From: Panorpa germanica
Taxonomy: Eukaryota > Arthropoda > Insecta > Mecoptera > Panorpidae
DNA length: 64,000 nt
Reading direction: 5' to 3'
Assembly: GCA_963678705.1 (NCBI GenBank)
Contig: OY783203.1
Span: 27,448,535-27,512,534 of the forward strand
How positions within the stretch are numbered: the first letter of the stretch is position 1; every line of letters begins with the position of its first letter. The translations under genes were made by a program, and so were the position numbers. Below are positions 1 through 13,054 of this stretch, one piece after another. The notes under the pieces are model-generated. The model was not told the DNA's origin, did no database searches, and was given only the letters and a program-made list of their open reading frames with translations.

Positions 1-155
1 AATTTTGTATGGTTGTATTTATGCGGTACCTGAATCTTGAATCAGATAGAGAATTACTTTTTTTATATAACTGTATACTCAACTCAAATATAGATCTTTT
101 GAAGTTGTTTCACGAATGAATTGGACTGAATTGGAATGAAATTAAAACGTCAATA

Positions 156-746
156 TACGAGGCGTGTTTTTTAAGTAAGTACCGTTTTGGAATTAAAAAA
201 AGACGTGCAAAGATATCGCAATAATTTTATTTTTACATGAAAGCCTGTACCTTAATCTACTTTTCTACATAATTTCCGTGAATATTGATTCACTTGTCAT
301 AACGTGGCACCAGTTTTTGAATACCCTCCTCATAAAATTCTGCCGCCTGACTTGTTAACCACTGTATCACAACTGTTTTGACTTCGTTATCGTCTTGAAG
401 ACGGTGCGGCCATCTTTAAATGCTCTCACCCATTTCCTTACCATTCCATCACTCATAATGTTTTGTCCGTAAACTTCGCAGATCTCACGATGAATATCGA
501 TCGGTTTTACGCCTTTAGCACTAAGAAATCGTATAACAGCCCGTACTTTACAATCGGCGGGACTCACGATTGTCGGAGGCATCTTAAACACTCAGTAAAC
601 AACGTATACAATGAAGAATCAGACTGTAATGGCGTCAGTGCGTAGACAAGAGATGTAGGTAACCAGCGCGCATGCGCGGAACGCCGACCGTAGCGCTGCA
701 AAGGCGGAATCGCAAAACGGTACTTACTTAAAAAACATGCTTCGTA
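156..746 (-). mobile_element. mariner element, internally deleted copy 1
   Basis: A 591-bp Tc1/mariner-type element. The left end TACGAGGCGTGTTTTTTAAG is answered at the right end by its reverse complement with two changes, and both ends carry the TA dinucleotide that mariners duplicate. On the minus strand, 591-367 encodes the N-terminal paired-like helix-turn-helix of a mariner transposase (starts MFKMPPTIVSPADC). The frame then breaks about 64 codons in, at an internal deletion. After the deletion a C-terminal piece continues in another frame. The DNA-cutting core (D,D34D region) is absent, so the copy cannot encode an active transposase. It is nearly identical to copy 2 where they overlap, which suggests recent activity of a full-length relative elsewhere. 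Confidence 0.9.
367..591 (-). pseudogene. mariner transposase fragment, out-of-frame deletion
   Basis: A 74-residue open frame. Residues 1-63 match the N-terminus of the transposase in copy 2 (helix-turn-helix, ending FKDGRT). The remaining 11 residues are read in the wrong frame across a deletion junction and then stop. The original C-terminal reading (the QWLTSQAAEFYEEG region) is still present downstream on the same strand in another frame, so the break is a deletion plus frameshift. Confidence 0.85.
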
Positions 747-3042
747 CATATATTAACCTATATTTCAATAAAAATTGAAAGAAACCACCTACGAAAAAAT
801 AACCTAATTGTTTTATTATAAAAATCAAATAATAATTTCTATTGAAAAGCAAAATTATCTACAATGGAACCCGTTTGTAACAAAACAGCCAACACAATCA
901 AAGGAGTTCAAGGAACAATAACGAAATTAAAACAAAAATATTTGTTTTCCAATATTCATGTTAGTAATTTCTATACATTTCGTTACAGTTAATTTATTCA
1001 TTTAATTTTGTGTTGAATACCACGTAAGGGAGCGGGATGTTGCAGGGGGATGTTCGAATTTTGATTAAACAAATAGTATTATACATACAAGTAGATACCG
1101 TGTGTTTATTTTAAATTAAAGAGTAATTATGTGGATTTATTTTCACATATATATATATGTAAGACAATTTTATTAGGAATTGTAAATTTTTAATCAAATT
1201 TATGTGTTGCTTCTGAAATCAAAGACTTTTATTTTAGTAATTTACATACACATTATAATAATTACACTGTTTCATTTAAATCATACTATCCTACCTGAAA
1301 TCAAAGAAACGACATTTAAAGTTTATTATTTAAATTGTCAATTCCTTTTCATCTAATTTTATTATAACCTTACATTATGCACAGTGAGTTCTGTCAGCTG
1401 CAATTATCATCTGTGTTGGCCGTTATGTTTGAACATAATATCGGAGGCGCTTTATCGATGAAACATAGTTAAAAAGGAGCCGTCCGAGTGATCCATAATT
1501 AATCTCTTAAGGAGGTACAAGAGGTTAACGTAAATGATGAAAACGTTGTCAAATTTGGAGGGTCGATACAAATAGTTAAAATACACGCTGTCTCAAAATT
1601 TTAGGCACCTAGGGTTCATAGTTTTCTTTTTATACATGATTAAAAATAGTCATTTTCCATACAAATCATAATTTTTAGCTCAATCTCACCAGATAATATA
1701 ACTTTTAACTATAAATAAATGGTGACACGGCTTTCAAAAACTAGGTGTATATAAAATAATCGTTTTTGTGAAAATTATCAAAAGGATACCTATTTACGAA
1801 AATATTTAAATAAAACCTTAAGAAACAGTAAATGTAGGTTATAAGCCGGCAACGTTGCAAATGCCAATTTGAGCGGGAAATTCAAAATCGGAATAAATTT
1901 TATATAAAATATAACAATTTATTGGTCAAAGAACCAAATCGCGCATGCGTCAACACGTAAATTTACAGCGTTGCCAAATTTTTTATTAATTTTTCAAAAT
2001 ATTTAATTTGAATTTAAATTGAATTAATATAAATTTGATATTAATTATAGGTAATTTTTAATTTATTAAACTATTATATGCATAAAAAATCATTTTAACA
2101 AGCAAAAAGCAGTTTAATAGTGAATTGAAAAATTAATTTTCAAAGGTACAGTCCCAATATTTGCTCGTCTATGTACTCCGTATTTTGCATTTCGTATTAC
2201 CGAGAGATAAACTTTTTGCATTGACGGTACGTCCTGTACCTCCTTAATAAATATAATAATTAAAATAAAAACTTCTATTTAGAAATCTATTATTAGAAAC
2301 ACCTTTTATTCAAAAAATAAAAAGTCTGCTCCTATTGATGCACCCACGTATCCCACACACACACCGACACACACACAAATATATAATAATGCAATTATTA
2401 TTTTGTTATTTGTGTAAATAGCTGTTTTTCCATTTTCTTCCACAAATATTGGATACTTAGTAATTGTGTCGTCTAGAAAGAAAATTTGGCACGTTACAAA
2501 CAAAAACATACGTGATTGAAATACAAGAGATTTTTTTTATATGTGTTTTGTATTAGTGAGCAAATATTGTTAACTTCAGTTTTTTTTAAAGCTTTGTTTG
2601 TTTTTAATTTTCCTTATAAATGACTCCTTGTTTTATTAAAATTGATATGCGTCCACAGGCTCATATTTAAGATGCTACATATCATATCATTTATTTTTAT
2701 ATTTTTAAAACGTATAAATGTATTAAACAAATTTTTTATAATTTAATTTATTTACCGTCAACCTACTATTCAATTCAACTTAATAATAATACTAACCTAT
2801 CTTAAAATGGAATAATTGCTGCCATTTATTTTAACTTTTTTTAATATAAATTTGTCATAGATTTCATTCTATCTAGGGTAACACGGACATTTTTCTGAGG
2901 ACCATATGTCCTGTTCAAAAAGAGTATTTTGATTCCCTTACTTACTTACGTAACATGATATTAATTCAACAAATTTGGAAATTCTTAAAATATAGTCCAT
3001 GTTTGTAAATGTAACAGTATTTCAGTATTTAAGTATAGGGTA
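747..3042. other. gene-free AT-rich stretch
   Basis: No open frame with coding character on either strand. It contains a short AC-rich microsatellite near 2345-2380 (ACACAC interrupted by a few other bases) and ordinary A/T runs. No RNA gene or repeat pair recognised. Confidence 0.6.
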
Positions 3043-3290
3043 TTCCAATAAGAGCGGTCATGTTATGGTTGTTTCAATAAGACCGGTTTATTTTATGGAT
3101 GTTTCAATAAGAGTGGTTCATTTTATGAATGTTTCAATAAGAGCGGTTCATTTTATGGATGCTTCAATAAGAGCGGTCATTTTATGGATGTTTCAACAAG
3201 AGCGGTCATTTTATGGATGTTTCAATAAGAGCGATCAGTTTATGGATGTTTCTACAAGATTTTATGGATTTTTTAAAAAGACCGTTGATT
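3043..3290 (+). repeat. minisatellite, about 30-bp unit
   Basis: About seven clear tandem units of 29-30 bp, plus one or two degraded units at the 3' end. The core is TTTCAATAAGAGCGGT followed by CATTTTATGGATG. Units differ by one to three substitutions or a single-base deletion. The array lies inside a 99-codon open frame (2999-3298), but that frame is only a by-product of the period and has no other coding features. Confidence 0.9.
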
Positions 3291-3298
3291 TTAAATAA

Positions 3299-6200
3299 AT
3301 AGAAGAACGCAATATTTCCGTGAAAACTGATGATATTATTCTTTCTAAAAAACCTTAATATCTGCCAAATGTCACCGAAATATTGCGTTTAGAATGGCTG
3401 CTCTTGTTGAAAGACTCTATATATGAAAAAAGTCCAAAATTTTTCATTTTGTCAAACTATTCGGATGCCGATCTATTAGACTACGAGTGTTAACCTAGGC
3501 GCACACTAGAAATAAACCTGGCTCTAGACAGAGTGACATTTGGGGTAATTTACCGTATAGGTTTCTGGTCTGGAGATAGTTTTTTCTACACTGTGCGCCC
3601 AGCCTAACTACCAACAATACTATCGTATTGACAATATGTACTATAGGGCGTGTACGTTCAACAGTGAGGGCAAAAGATCTACAGGTTGCAGGTGTCAGGT
3701 GAAAGGGTACAAATACTACGTAGGACCGTTTGTGCGAGTATACTCGAATATATTTTACATAGTCATTCGAAACAATTTTATTTGACAGTTTTTTTTTCCT
3801 TCTATTACTGAAGTAATTTTTTTACATTTTCTACATCTCAGGTTTTGTTTATACGAATATCATACGGGTATCAAATTGACTACGAGTTATTTTGCTACTT
3901 TTCCACTTTTGCGGAAGTACTTCGCTCTTTAAATTGTTTAAATTAATAATGTCAAATAGGGTCATGTCATGGGTTAAATTAAGACAAATGGAGGAAACGC
4001 TGTATATCATTTCATCACAGTGTCAGATCGTATTGTCAGATGCTTTTATTTCACGTAAAAATGGTAGTTTCATATTTATTTTATAAAAATGTGTTACACT
4101 TCTTGACATTTCAGATCTGGGGATGGCAACTAAACCAACGATTAAGGGCGGTCGCACGATAGAGGCAAAGTCTCAAGACAAAATTATTAGCGTTAGCATT
4201 TCTGTCTTTAGATAAAATTGTGTTAAAGCAGACGTGTCAGTGAGTGGCCGCCTTTTATTGTTTACAATGTTCTTAAAAAAATGTCAGGCAAGAATTCTAG
4301 GTTTACTAGGAATTTGAACATTATCAATTTCATTATTTAATAAAAAAAATGAGTAAATATAATGAACTTATTACAACTCGTGCAGCATTACGCGATATCG
4401 TAGAAAACATCTTTTTTACATTAATATTGTAGATACGAATTTCTGGTTAGACTAACCAGTATCACCTCTCTATTATGAAAGATTTTGAAGGACTTTTCAA
4501 TCAATACTTTTATTATTTTACATTTTTATTATCTTTCACAAATGTAAAGAATTTTTTTTATGTGATCACTTTGTGAAACGTAGTACTATTTCCATTTTCA
4601 TATTTTGTTTCACCGCGAATGTAATTTCCCTAGCGTCGAGTGAACTAAAGTAGATTAGTTTTAAATTTAACAGTCGTTAATAAAAATATGAATACTCCTA
4701 CATAAGAAAATTCTTGTATACATATAAAAGAAAATGAAACTAATACAAGGACGAAATTAAATTTCAAAGACGACCTTGAAAATAAAATATGTTTTACTTT
4801 TAACGTTTAAGTTATACTGATATTGTTTTTATGTAAGGCTGAGAGTATTATAGGCCATGCTTTCTCCAGTGTGCGAGTAGGCTTACCTAAACTTCAAACA
4901 CGACAGTTTATTGGATCGAATAATTTGATTCGTTAACACAATTATTATTGTCCTCCGATGGGTGTTAAGCTTTGGAATTTCCAAAATTACTAAAGTTTAT
5001 GAAAAGCTGAAAATTCTTGTAGTAGTTTATTTCTTGATGTGTAACTGGTATTGTACAATGTTTGACAAACAAATATCGATTCTATTTTTAAAGAATTTCA
5101 AATTTCCCTTTGATCAAACCTTTAATACGCAACAATAAACTTTTGCTAATACCCAGAAAGTTAGGTTAGGAATGATTAGTGACCTAGGTGATTATAGACC
5201 TAGAATTCAATCTATTCTTTACCAAATATTTAACAATATGTTTTCTTATTGTTGTAAAAGATCCCTGTGTACTCCGTAATCTATTGAAATAGAGGCTGGA
5301 CCTTAGACCCACATCTATGTAGACTATACGCTGGTCGTTAGATTCTACATACTGAAATATCTCTTAGCTTATCAAGTGGAAAGTTTTTGCAAGCTACAAG
5401 GAGTGGGGAACATTTTCACCATGAAAATTCGTTTTAAAGTTTAAAAATAAGTTAAAGCAGATACTAGTACCCAACGATGCTACGAACACCTTCCAACGTT
5501 AGACGCTTGATAGTTGTACGCATCGTGTGGTCGATGCTGGAACTAAGTGTGTTCGACGTACACGTTGGAAGAAGTTCGGGCTGTTGTCGGTCTTTTGACC
5601 CGCGTGAATAGGGATTTTATAACTCCCAATACACACTTGATCCACATATTATGCACTGCTGCACGAATCGTCCAACAATGGAAGGTTTTATACTTGAAAG
5701 TTTATTTATTTACTTGAAAGTTTTTGTTAAACAGTGTCAGTGTCAATGATATCAACAAATTAATAAAATAAATACATCATTCGGATCAAACATTCGTTCC
5801 ACCGTGTAGTACGAAACTTGCATGCCAATCTTCCAATATTTTACTCACACGTTGGAGGCTGGTTGGTACCGGCTTTAGTCATAGGAGAAGTGAAATATTT
5901 ATAAAATTTTTATAAAACAACTACGTACTTTTGATATGTTCCACATTATATTTGGATTTCGATTTATTTAACACATGGTTTGCTGAAATACATGGAATAC
6001 TGGTTTCCTACCCCTGTAAATACACAATACTCGTATAACATACAACCATGCATGGACCGCAGACCGATGCAAATTAAATACGAATTAGGGATATGCGGGA
6101 TTTGTCAGGAATAAGAAAAACTGATGCAGGTAAAGAAAATTATCCACTGAATACCTTTTTTAATGACAAAATAATAAATGGTATAAATAAAGTTTATTCT

Positions 6201-6630
6201 CGAGAGACTTGGGAGACACAAACAATGGACGACCCACTTTAACAGGAAACAAATTTAACCGTCTGTTCAATTATTATTAGAGTTATAATAATTATTTTTG
6301 TAATTTGCTTAAAACTATTTAATAAATCAATATTTCTAATTTCTTTTATTTATTGTGAAAAATAATATATAACATCGTGTAAAATATCGGCAACACTTCG
6401 ATAATTATTTGTTTGGTTATGATTTCAAATTGCTTTACACACTTCAAAGTCATTGATCTTCAAACGTCAAATATTATCTTTAAATTAGCTCAACCCGGCC
6501 ACACTTTGCTGTCTGATATGAAATAAATGGGAAAATATATATAGGACACAGACACAGACGATGATTAACTGGAAAGAAACGAAAGAAATGAGTTGGACTT
6601 TTGAAACACGCGCGTATTCGAATGACACTT
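3299..6630. other. gene-free stretch with a possible short inverted-repeat element
   Basis: No gene recognised. At about 3490-3607 the sequence TAGGCGCACACTAGAA is loosely matched in inverted orientation by TTCTACACTGTGCGCCCAGCC, with about 80 bp between. This could be a degraded miniature transposon of about 115 bp. The 64-codon frame at 3892-4086 has no recognisable domain. Confidence 0.45.
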
Positions 6631-7034
6631 TGGGTGCGTTCCACTAAACGTTCACAACAATCACGCTCACGACCGCAGTTTGTCCCGTTCCAGTTGCTTG
6701 CAAGCGTTAAAAAAATAAGGATTGCCATAATTGATTAAATAGCTCTGTAGCAAAAGCTTAAATTTTTCATAAAAGAAATGTATTATAAATGACAATGAAC
6801 ATTGTTTATTTATTAAGTTAGGTTAATGTATGAGGAAAAGTGTATAAATGGCAGTCAAATATGAATTCAAATTAATTTTATTAAGGTTATTTAACATAAT
6901 TATATAATAAAATAAAATCAAATAAAATATCTCTTTCCAAATCATAAGAAGTATTTTTTGCTGTCAACATCATCTTTAAGTTTTACGTTATTATGTTTAA
7001 ACATTGCGCCGAAATGCTTAGTGGAACGCACCCA
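6631..7034. mobile_element. putative 404-bp TIR element
   Basis: TGGGTGCGTTCCACTAA at 6631-6647 is repeated exactly in inverted orientation at 7018-7034. The spacing and perfect 17-bp arms are what a non-autonomous DNA transposon would leave. No clear target duplication is visible and the inside has no coding frame, so superfamily is not assigned. Confidence 0.55.
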
Positions 7035-7212
7035 ATATTTCAAGTCAATCAACAGACTACTTTTCGAGTTTTTACGAGCACAAACATGTCAAATTGACAT
7101 TTGTTCAAAATGGCGGCAAGTTTAAAACAGTTACTTCTTTCTAATACCACATTCTTTAATAAATGTAGTATTCATATTTCAAGGAATCTCGTAGCATTGT
7201 GTACGAGTATGA

Positions 7213-7915
7213 TACGAGGCGTGTTTTTTAAGTAAGTACCGTTTTGGAATTAAAAAAAGACGTGCAAAGATATCGCAATAATTTTATTTTTACATGAAAG
7301 CCTGTACCTTAATCTACTTTTCTACATAATTTCCGTGAATATTGAGGCACTTGTCATAACGTGGCACCAGTTTTTGAATACCCTCCTCATAAAATTCTGC
7401 CGCCTGACTTGTTAACCACTGATACAAAACACTACGAGAATATTGAGGAAACCAGTCGCACATTGATGAAATTGTAAAGCGTCTGTTTTCTCTCACCTTT
7501 TCTTCCACTTTCTGCACAAAATCTTCATTAAAGACCGAAGGACGCCCACTCCGTTCTTCATCATGCACATTTGTGCGGCCATCTTTAAATGCTCTCACCC
7601 ATTTCCTTACCATTCCATCACTCATAATGTTTTGTCCGTAAACTTCGCAGATCTCACGATGAATATCGATCGGTTTTACGCCTTTAGCACTAAGAAATCG
7701 TATAACAGCCCGTACTTTACAATCGGCGGGACTCACGATTGTCGGAGGCATCTTAAACACTCAGTAAACAACGTATACAATAAAGAATCAGACTGTAATG
7801 GCGTCAATGCGTAGACAAGAGATGTAGGTAACCAGCGCCATTGCGCGGAACGCCGACCGTAGCGCTGCAAAGGCGGAATCGCAAAACGGTACTTCCTTAA
7901 AAAACATGCCTCGTA
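7213..7915 (-). mobile_element. mariner element, internally deleted copy 2
   Basis: A 703-bp mariner copy bounded by TA on both sides, with about 33-bp terminal inverted repeats of the same sequence as copy 1 (TACGAGGCGTGTTTTTTAAG at the left). The minus strand carries an open frame that joins the transposase N-terminus directly to its C-terminus. The middle, including all catalytic aspartates, is missing. Copies 1 and 2 carry different internal deletions, so they arose independently from a longer parent. Confidence 0.92.
7314..7760 (-). pseudogene. mariner transposase, internally deleted but open
   Basis: A 148-residue frame starting MFKMPPTIVSPADC. Residues about 14-60 form the mariner N-terminal helix-turn-helix. 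Residues about 75-112 look like the second DNA-binding part (EDFVQKVEEKVRENRRFTIS). The frame then jumps to the C-terminal tail (WLTSQAAEFYEEGIQKLVPR, ending GNYVEK). Full-length family members are roughly 340-350 residues, so about 200 are missing, including the catalytic core. If expressed it would be a DNA-binding-only peptide. I have no evidence that it is used. Confidence 0.85.
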
Positions 7916-10354
7916 TATTATTCGATGTAACTAAGTAGGAATTTAACTCAATTACATGAAGAAAACATTGCCGGGGAATATTTGATTTCCGCAACTAACT
8001 TAATAATAATAATAATATATTTAATAAAGATACAGGTGAATAGAGATAAGTTTCAATATCACTGCGATCAATATCCATCAAGAGGTAAGTTGGCTCCCTA
8101 ATGAATCCAGGTAATTCATAAATAAATAACAGCAGTTCAGAAATACAAAACAGTTTTTAACTGAGTTATCAATGAACTTGATTCTTTGTTAGCCATACTT
8201 TATTATAGTATAGATATTGTATTATATACAGGGTGTCCTGTAAGTATCACGGCATACTTAGAGGAGAGATAGACTGCGCCAATACAAACCAGAATATCAA
8301 AATTTGTCGCCTCTATCGATTACGAAAATGTGTTAAAAAATTTTGGAAAAAAAAAATACTTAGTTAATACTCAGAAGATATTATTTTGACGTAAAACCGT
8401 TATATAGTCAAAGTCACGATAGATCGGCGGTGACTTATACTTAAAAAAGGTTATAAGAGCGGTATAAATCTATAGTACGATAATAAATTTTATCTTATTC
8501 GTTTCTATACACATTATAGAAAAATAAGTGAGTCAGTGCTTTTTAGTTATATCGACAGTTTATACCCCAAAACTTGTTTTAAGTATGAGTCGCCGCCAAT
8601 CTCTCGTAATTTGGACCATACCTTCATTTCTTAATACCATAATGTTTTATTAAAGCAAACAGAAAATTTTATTCTAAATAAAAAATCCATTTTAATTTAA
8701 CCTACTTGTTCAGAACAATAATTTATTTAACTCAAGGTAATTCATTTAATTAGATTGTGGTTTGTATTCATTTCTTTGTAAAATATTTCAAATACTTGAA
8801 ATTGTTTTAAAGTTTGAAATATTTTAATAACCATTAAAATATTTGTTTATACAAAGTTTCACGAACAAAAAGAATGTAAATATTTCAAAAATTCAAGTAT
8901 TTCTCGCTGTGATTCAGCTGCACCAATAACAAATGGAATGCCTTGTAGACTGGAGTACACTCTCGTTATAATTAAATTAAAGTGATGAGTTATGTCTACT
9001 CGTAGTACATCTATATTCCATAAAAGAACAAATACATTAAGATTAAGAAGACTACTCTGAAAATAAAGTAAAACCCTTGTATAAAAAATTGACCGAGAAT
9101 TATATACATTTCATTTACTATGTTAAGTTTTATTTTTTGTTGGGTTCGGACATCGCACTCGAATAATACCCACATAACATTAGATGTTCATATATCCTCC
9201 ATAATGTGAAAATAATATCCTGTGTATATATACTGCATATATATCAAATGAATAAAATGATAGTACATACTATGTACATGCAGCAATGTTTAAATATGCA
9301 TATACCTTTGAATTTGCACATCCATATGACATACAGGGTAGGTTTTACATCACAACAGCATATACATAGGATATCCAGTATACATGAATGTATATACCTT
9401 GAATATAGTATTTATATCCAAATGTTTTCTGGGTATACAGTTACTCCAACTTAAATAACTTTAATCTCAGTACAGTTTTAATGCGCCCCAAAAACAAAAT
9501 GTTAATTGAAAAATAGTACTGTTTAGATTTGGGCTACATCTTTTGAAAATTTTGAAAATTTGAGATAACCAGCGCAAACGATAGAAGATGTACTAAACTA
9601 TTTAGTGGCACAGAGATATAACTGAAAACGTGGACATATTTTACAATATAGCGTGAATTCTACAACCTACTGAATGAAACGCCTATACGATCTTAACTTT
9701 AAGCTCGTTTTCTAAAGAATTTTACTTTTATCACTTACATCCCTTTGCATCTAGACGCCTCATATTACACATCGGGTCAGCCCAACCTTCGAACGCTGTA
9801 CACGTTCTGAATTATAAGTTAATTAATAAATAATCTTTCTCAATCTTTCAACAAGGTGTAATTTCGCATCATTTTTTAACTGTCCTCTGTAGTTAATCCT
9901 ATTCTATGACAATTTGTTTCGAGTTTTCTCAACTTCAATACTTTTCAGGTATAATTTATTTCATCTGAATTTTAATCTTGACGGCGATTCGACACCTGTG
10001 CATATTATATATACATATTTAAATTATATCTTTCAGTGTGTGTACTTGAAGAATTTATGAACATACTCCGTATGCCAGTATCGCCTAATCCCAGTAGTAC
10101 ATGCAACCACGATTACTCAATTTACTATAAAAGTTTCTTGTTTGAACTTTTAATAAATCTCATCGTTTATTTATTCATTTTACAAAAAAGGTAAAACGTT
10201 GTTAAAAAGTACCCCGCATCCAATGTAGCGTCATCGTATTCTACATAACCTACAAATACATATTAGGTTAATATTTTTTTGGAATATTTGGAATTTTTAG
10301 GAATATTTATGCATGCAAGCGTTCTCCTTGTAAGTAAAAATATTACTTTCGTTT
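7916..10354. other. gene-free AT-rich stretch
   Basis: No gene recognised. The 82-codon frame at 9206-9454 is a run of CATATA/TATACA-rich sequence giving His, Tyr, Ile and Met, without domain character. Confidence 0.6.
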
Positions 10355-10608
10355 CCCAGTAAACAATTTGATGAAGTGCCCTATTTAGTGACGTTTCTAT
10401 CACTATTTCACTTCAATTATAGTTCGCATCAACTTTATCTTCATTTGTATTCCGACAGGTGGAGTAATTTCGCCATTTGTAGCCGATAAAGTAGACATTT
10501 TATATAAAAAAATGTGAGAAACTGAACTATAAATGAACTCTTTCATGACAAGAAAATCATGACGCATCTTCAATATGATGTCAAAGTGACTCCAAAATGT
10601 TTACTGGT
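10355..10608. mobile_element. CCCAGT-family TIR element, copy a
   Basis: About 254 bp. It starts CCCAGTAAACAATTTG and ends CCAAAATGTTTACTGG, so the ends are imperfect inverted repeats of about 17 bp. The internal sequence matches copy b in inverse orientation (for example TCGCATCAACTTTATCTTCA). It has no coding capacity. One G is missing at the right end. Confidence 0.85.
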
Positions 10609-12764
10609 TTTACATTTTATTTTCTTAACTTTCGGTTAGTTGTGTGCCTATTAACTATGTGTTAAATAAATTAACTATCAATTAGATAATTTGAAACAAA
10701 ACAAAGAAGAATTTTGTAGTTAACTGTATCAGTACGTTGACTTGTATATTTAGACAATGGTTTTTACGAATTTAAAAAAGTCGTTTCTTCTGACTTGCTT
10801 TATTTAAACAAACCATTTTTCTTTGTAAATTGCCCTAGGGCTTACACAACAAAATAGAGCAAAATGAGTCTATTTTAAACTTTTTCAATTATTCTCGTGC
10901 ATACGTTAACATAAGTATATACTAAGAAAAACTCGATGTCACAAAAATATACTTCACATATTCTTCACTACTCTATATTCTACTACGTATAAATAAAAAT
11001 CTGTTAAAGCATCAAACTATTTTTAATGAAATAGTTTTTAAAATAAAAATGAATAATAAAAATCTTAAAAAATTATATTGTTTTGCTAACTGATGCATAC
11101 TTGTATTTCTATTTTAAGATAATGTTTGATTTAAAACTTCATTCAACTAGCAACATCTTAATCTGCATACTTGATGAGAATTCCTCGAGCTCCACAATAA
11201 ATAAGTACGGCTAAAACTTATAAGTAGTTTGTAGTCTATCCAAGGTAGTACATAATGAAAAATCTGTAAAACTTTCAAAAGGTAGTTCTCTAGACTATGC
11301 TAGAGATTTATTAAGGAGGAAGTATGTTTCTCAGAATTTCTTCCAGCTATATTAAAAAATATTTAGCTCATTTTATGTTTAAAAACTGACTACTTGCGAC
11401 CCCAGCCCTTTCAGTAGGTTGTAAACGCACTAGCACACTTTATCATGAAAGAAGATTTTTACTTTAACCACCGACCCTCTTAATCATTGAGGCTTTATAA
11501 TAATTATAACGCAAGTTTTAAACACTTGATCCAATGGCTGAGTATAGACATATACTGGTTTTTCTGAACAAAACACCAATGTCTACACCAAAGAGACAGT
11601 TCTTAAAACATTTTTGTATTTTGTTGCTATTTTAGTAAAGAAAACACATTCCCATCTGGAGTCGGTAAGATCAAAGGAAAACACGTTTGTTCTTGTTTCT
11701 TAGTCTGCTTGGTTTGAACACGCAGTTTTGTTTTTTGTGAACATTTGCGCTTGTCAGTAGTTGTTTATAATTTTTATGGCACACACAGAAAAACAATAAA
11801 AGCAAAACTAGTTCAGTGTGAACAGTCTGTTTTCGAAAAAGAGAACTGTTTTAAAATAAAACAAAACATGAATTTGTTATATATATATATTTATATCTAT
11901 AGATATATAGATGTGACTATAAATAGACAATTATTTTACAGTTGATGTAATAAATAACTTAAATAATAAATAACACCTCGGAGCGATGTTTTTATTGCTT
12001 CGGTTTATAATTAAGATACAAGATTGATCTTGAGTAAGATATAAAAAAATAAAGCATTGCCAAACATCAAATGAAAAGTTTTTGCTGTCGGGAAATAAAA
12101 TTGAGTAGCTGGTATGTTGCTGGAGTGTGTTATACTGTGTATGCGGTATTCGGTACGTGGTACGTTTTAAATATAATGAAAACAAACAAATAAGAATATT
12201 ATTACGAACTTTCAATTTCGCCAACGTTGTTTGAACTTTTTCTGTACTGACATACGATTTTGTTGCTTTATTTATAAAGATCCTAATATTTGAATTATGA
12301 AGCAATGAATAAGTTAGCAGCAGAGCAGTCTTGCCACGAAGATCTGGATCTATCTATTCATACGCCATCTGTACGCCGCAGGCTACAGCTCCTTGTTTAA
12401 CGTAACGTCAAATCAAATCAAAAATTGATATTATAATAAATAAATATAGGTAGTTTTATATTTTATTAGAATTTTAACAACCTATTTTACTGAAAAAGAG
12501 AGTAAAATATGTTACAAAACAATTTCACATATGTGTTCTCAGGAACCAGAAGTAAATAAAAAACGATAACGGTTGCCGAGCTTTTAAAAAATGTACCTTT
12601 TATAAATATTGGTTGCTTGTGGTAAAATTAGTAACTGAAATCATCGCGCTGTGTCTTCGGGTGCGATCCCCGGATCATAGTTATATTTTCTGTATTTGGT
12701 TGTTATTAAGCTAAATTAATTATGTACAATCATAAACTTATAAAGCACCGATGTAGCTAGCATA
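10609..12764. other. gene-free stretch
   Basis: No gene recognised on either strand. A short TATA-type microsatellite lies at about 11878-11910. The 66- and 124-codon frames at 11745-11945 (+) and 11931-12305 (-) overlap low-complexity sequence and lack splice or domain support. At about 12648-12675 there is a T-arm-like string, but no complete tRNA. Confidence 0.55.
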
Positions 12765-13018
12765 CCCAGTAAACATTTTGGAGTCACTTTGACATCATAT
12801 TGAAGTTGCATCATGATATTTTTGTCATAAAAGAGTTCATTTATAGTTCAGTTTCTCACATTTTTTCATATAAAATGTCTACTTTATCGGCTACAGATGG
12901 CGAAATTACTCCACCTGTCGGAATACAAATGAAGATAAAGTTGATGCGAACTATAATTGAAGTGAAATAGTGAGAGAAACGTCACTAAATAGGGCACTTC
13001 ACCAAATTGTTTACTGGG
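12765..13018. mobile_element. CCCAGT-family TIR element, copy b
   Basis: A 254-bp copy starting CCCAGTAAACATTTTGGAG and ending CCAAATTGTTTACTGGG, flanked by TA on both sides. This is the best-preserved copy, with no coding capacity. The TA duplication points to the Tc1/mariner target preference. Confidence 0.9.
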
Positions 13019-13054
13019 TATATGAGGTATTGACATTACAAAAACAGCCAACAT

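Noticed and set aside
2999..3298. 99-codon open frame (MFVNVTVFQY...)
   Set aside because: It is the translation of the 30-bp minisatellite; no splice, domain or start context supports a gene.
5161..5175. TTAGG telomere-like repeats (also 15136-15148)
   Set aside because: Only two copies in each place; not an array.
5460..5880. Scattered CAACGTT and ACGTTGG strings that could be inverted ends of an element
   Set aside because: Matches are short and not terminal to any consistent pair; I cannot define boundaries.
12640..12680. tRNA T-arm-like string (GGGTGCGATCCCCGG)
   Set aside because: No matching D-arm, anticodon arm or acceptor stem nearby; at most a remnant of a tRNA-derived repeat.
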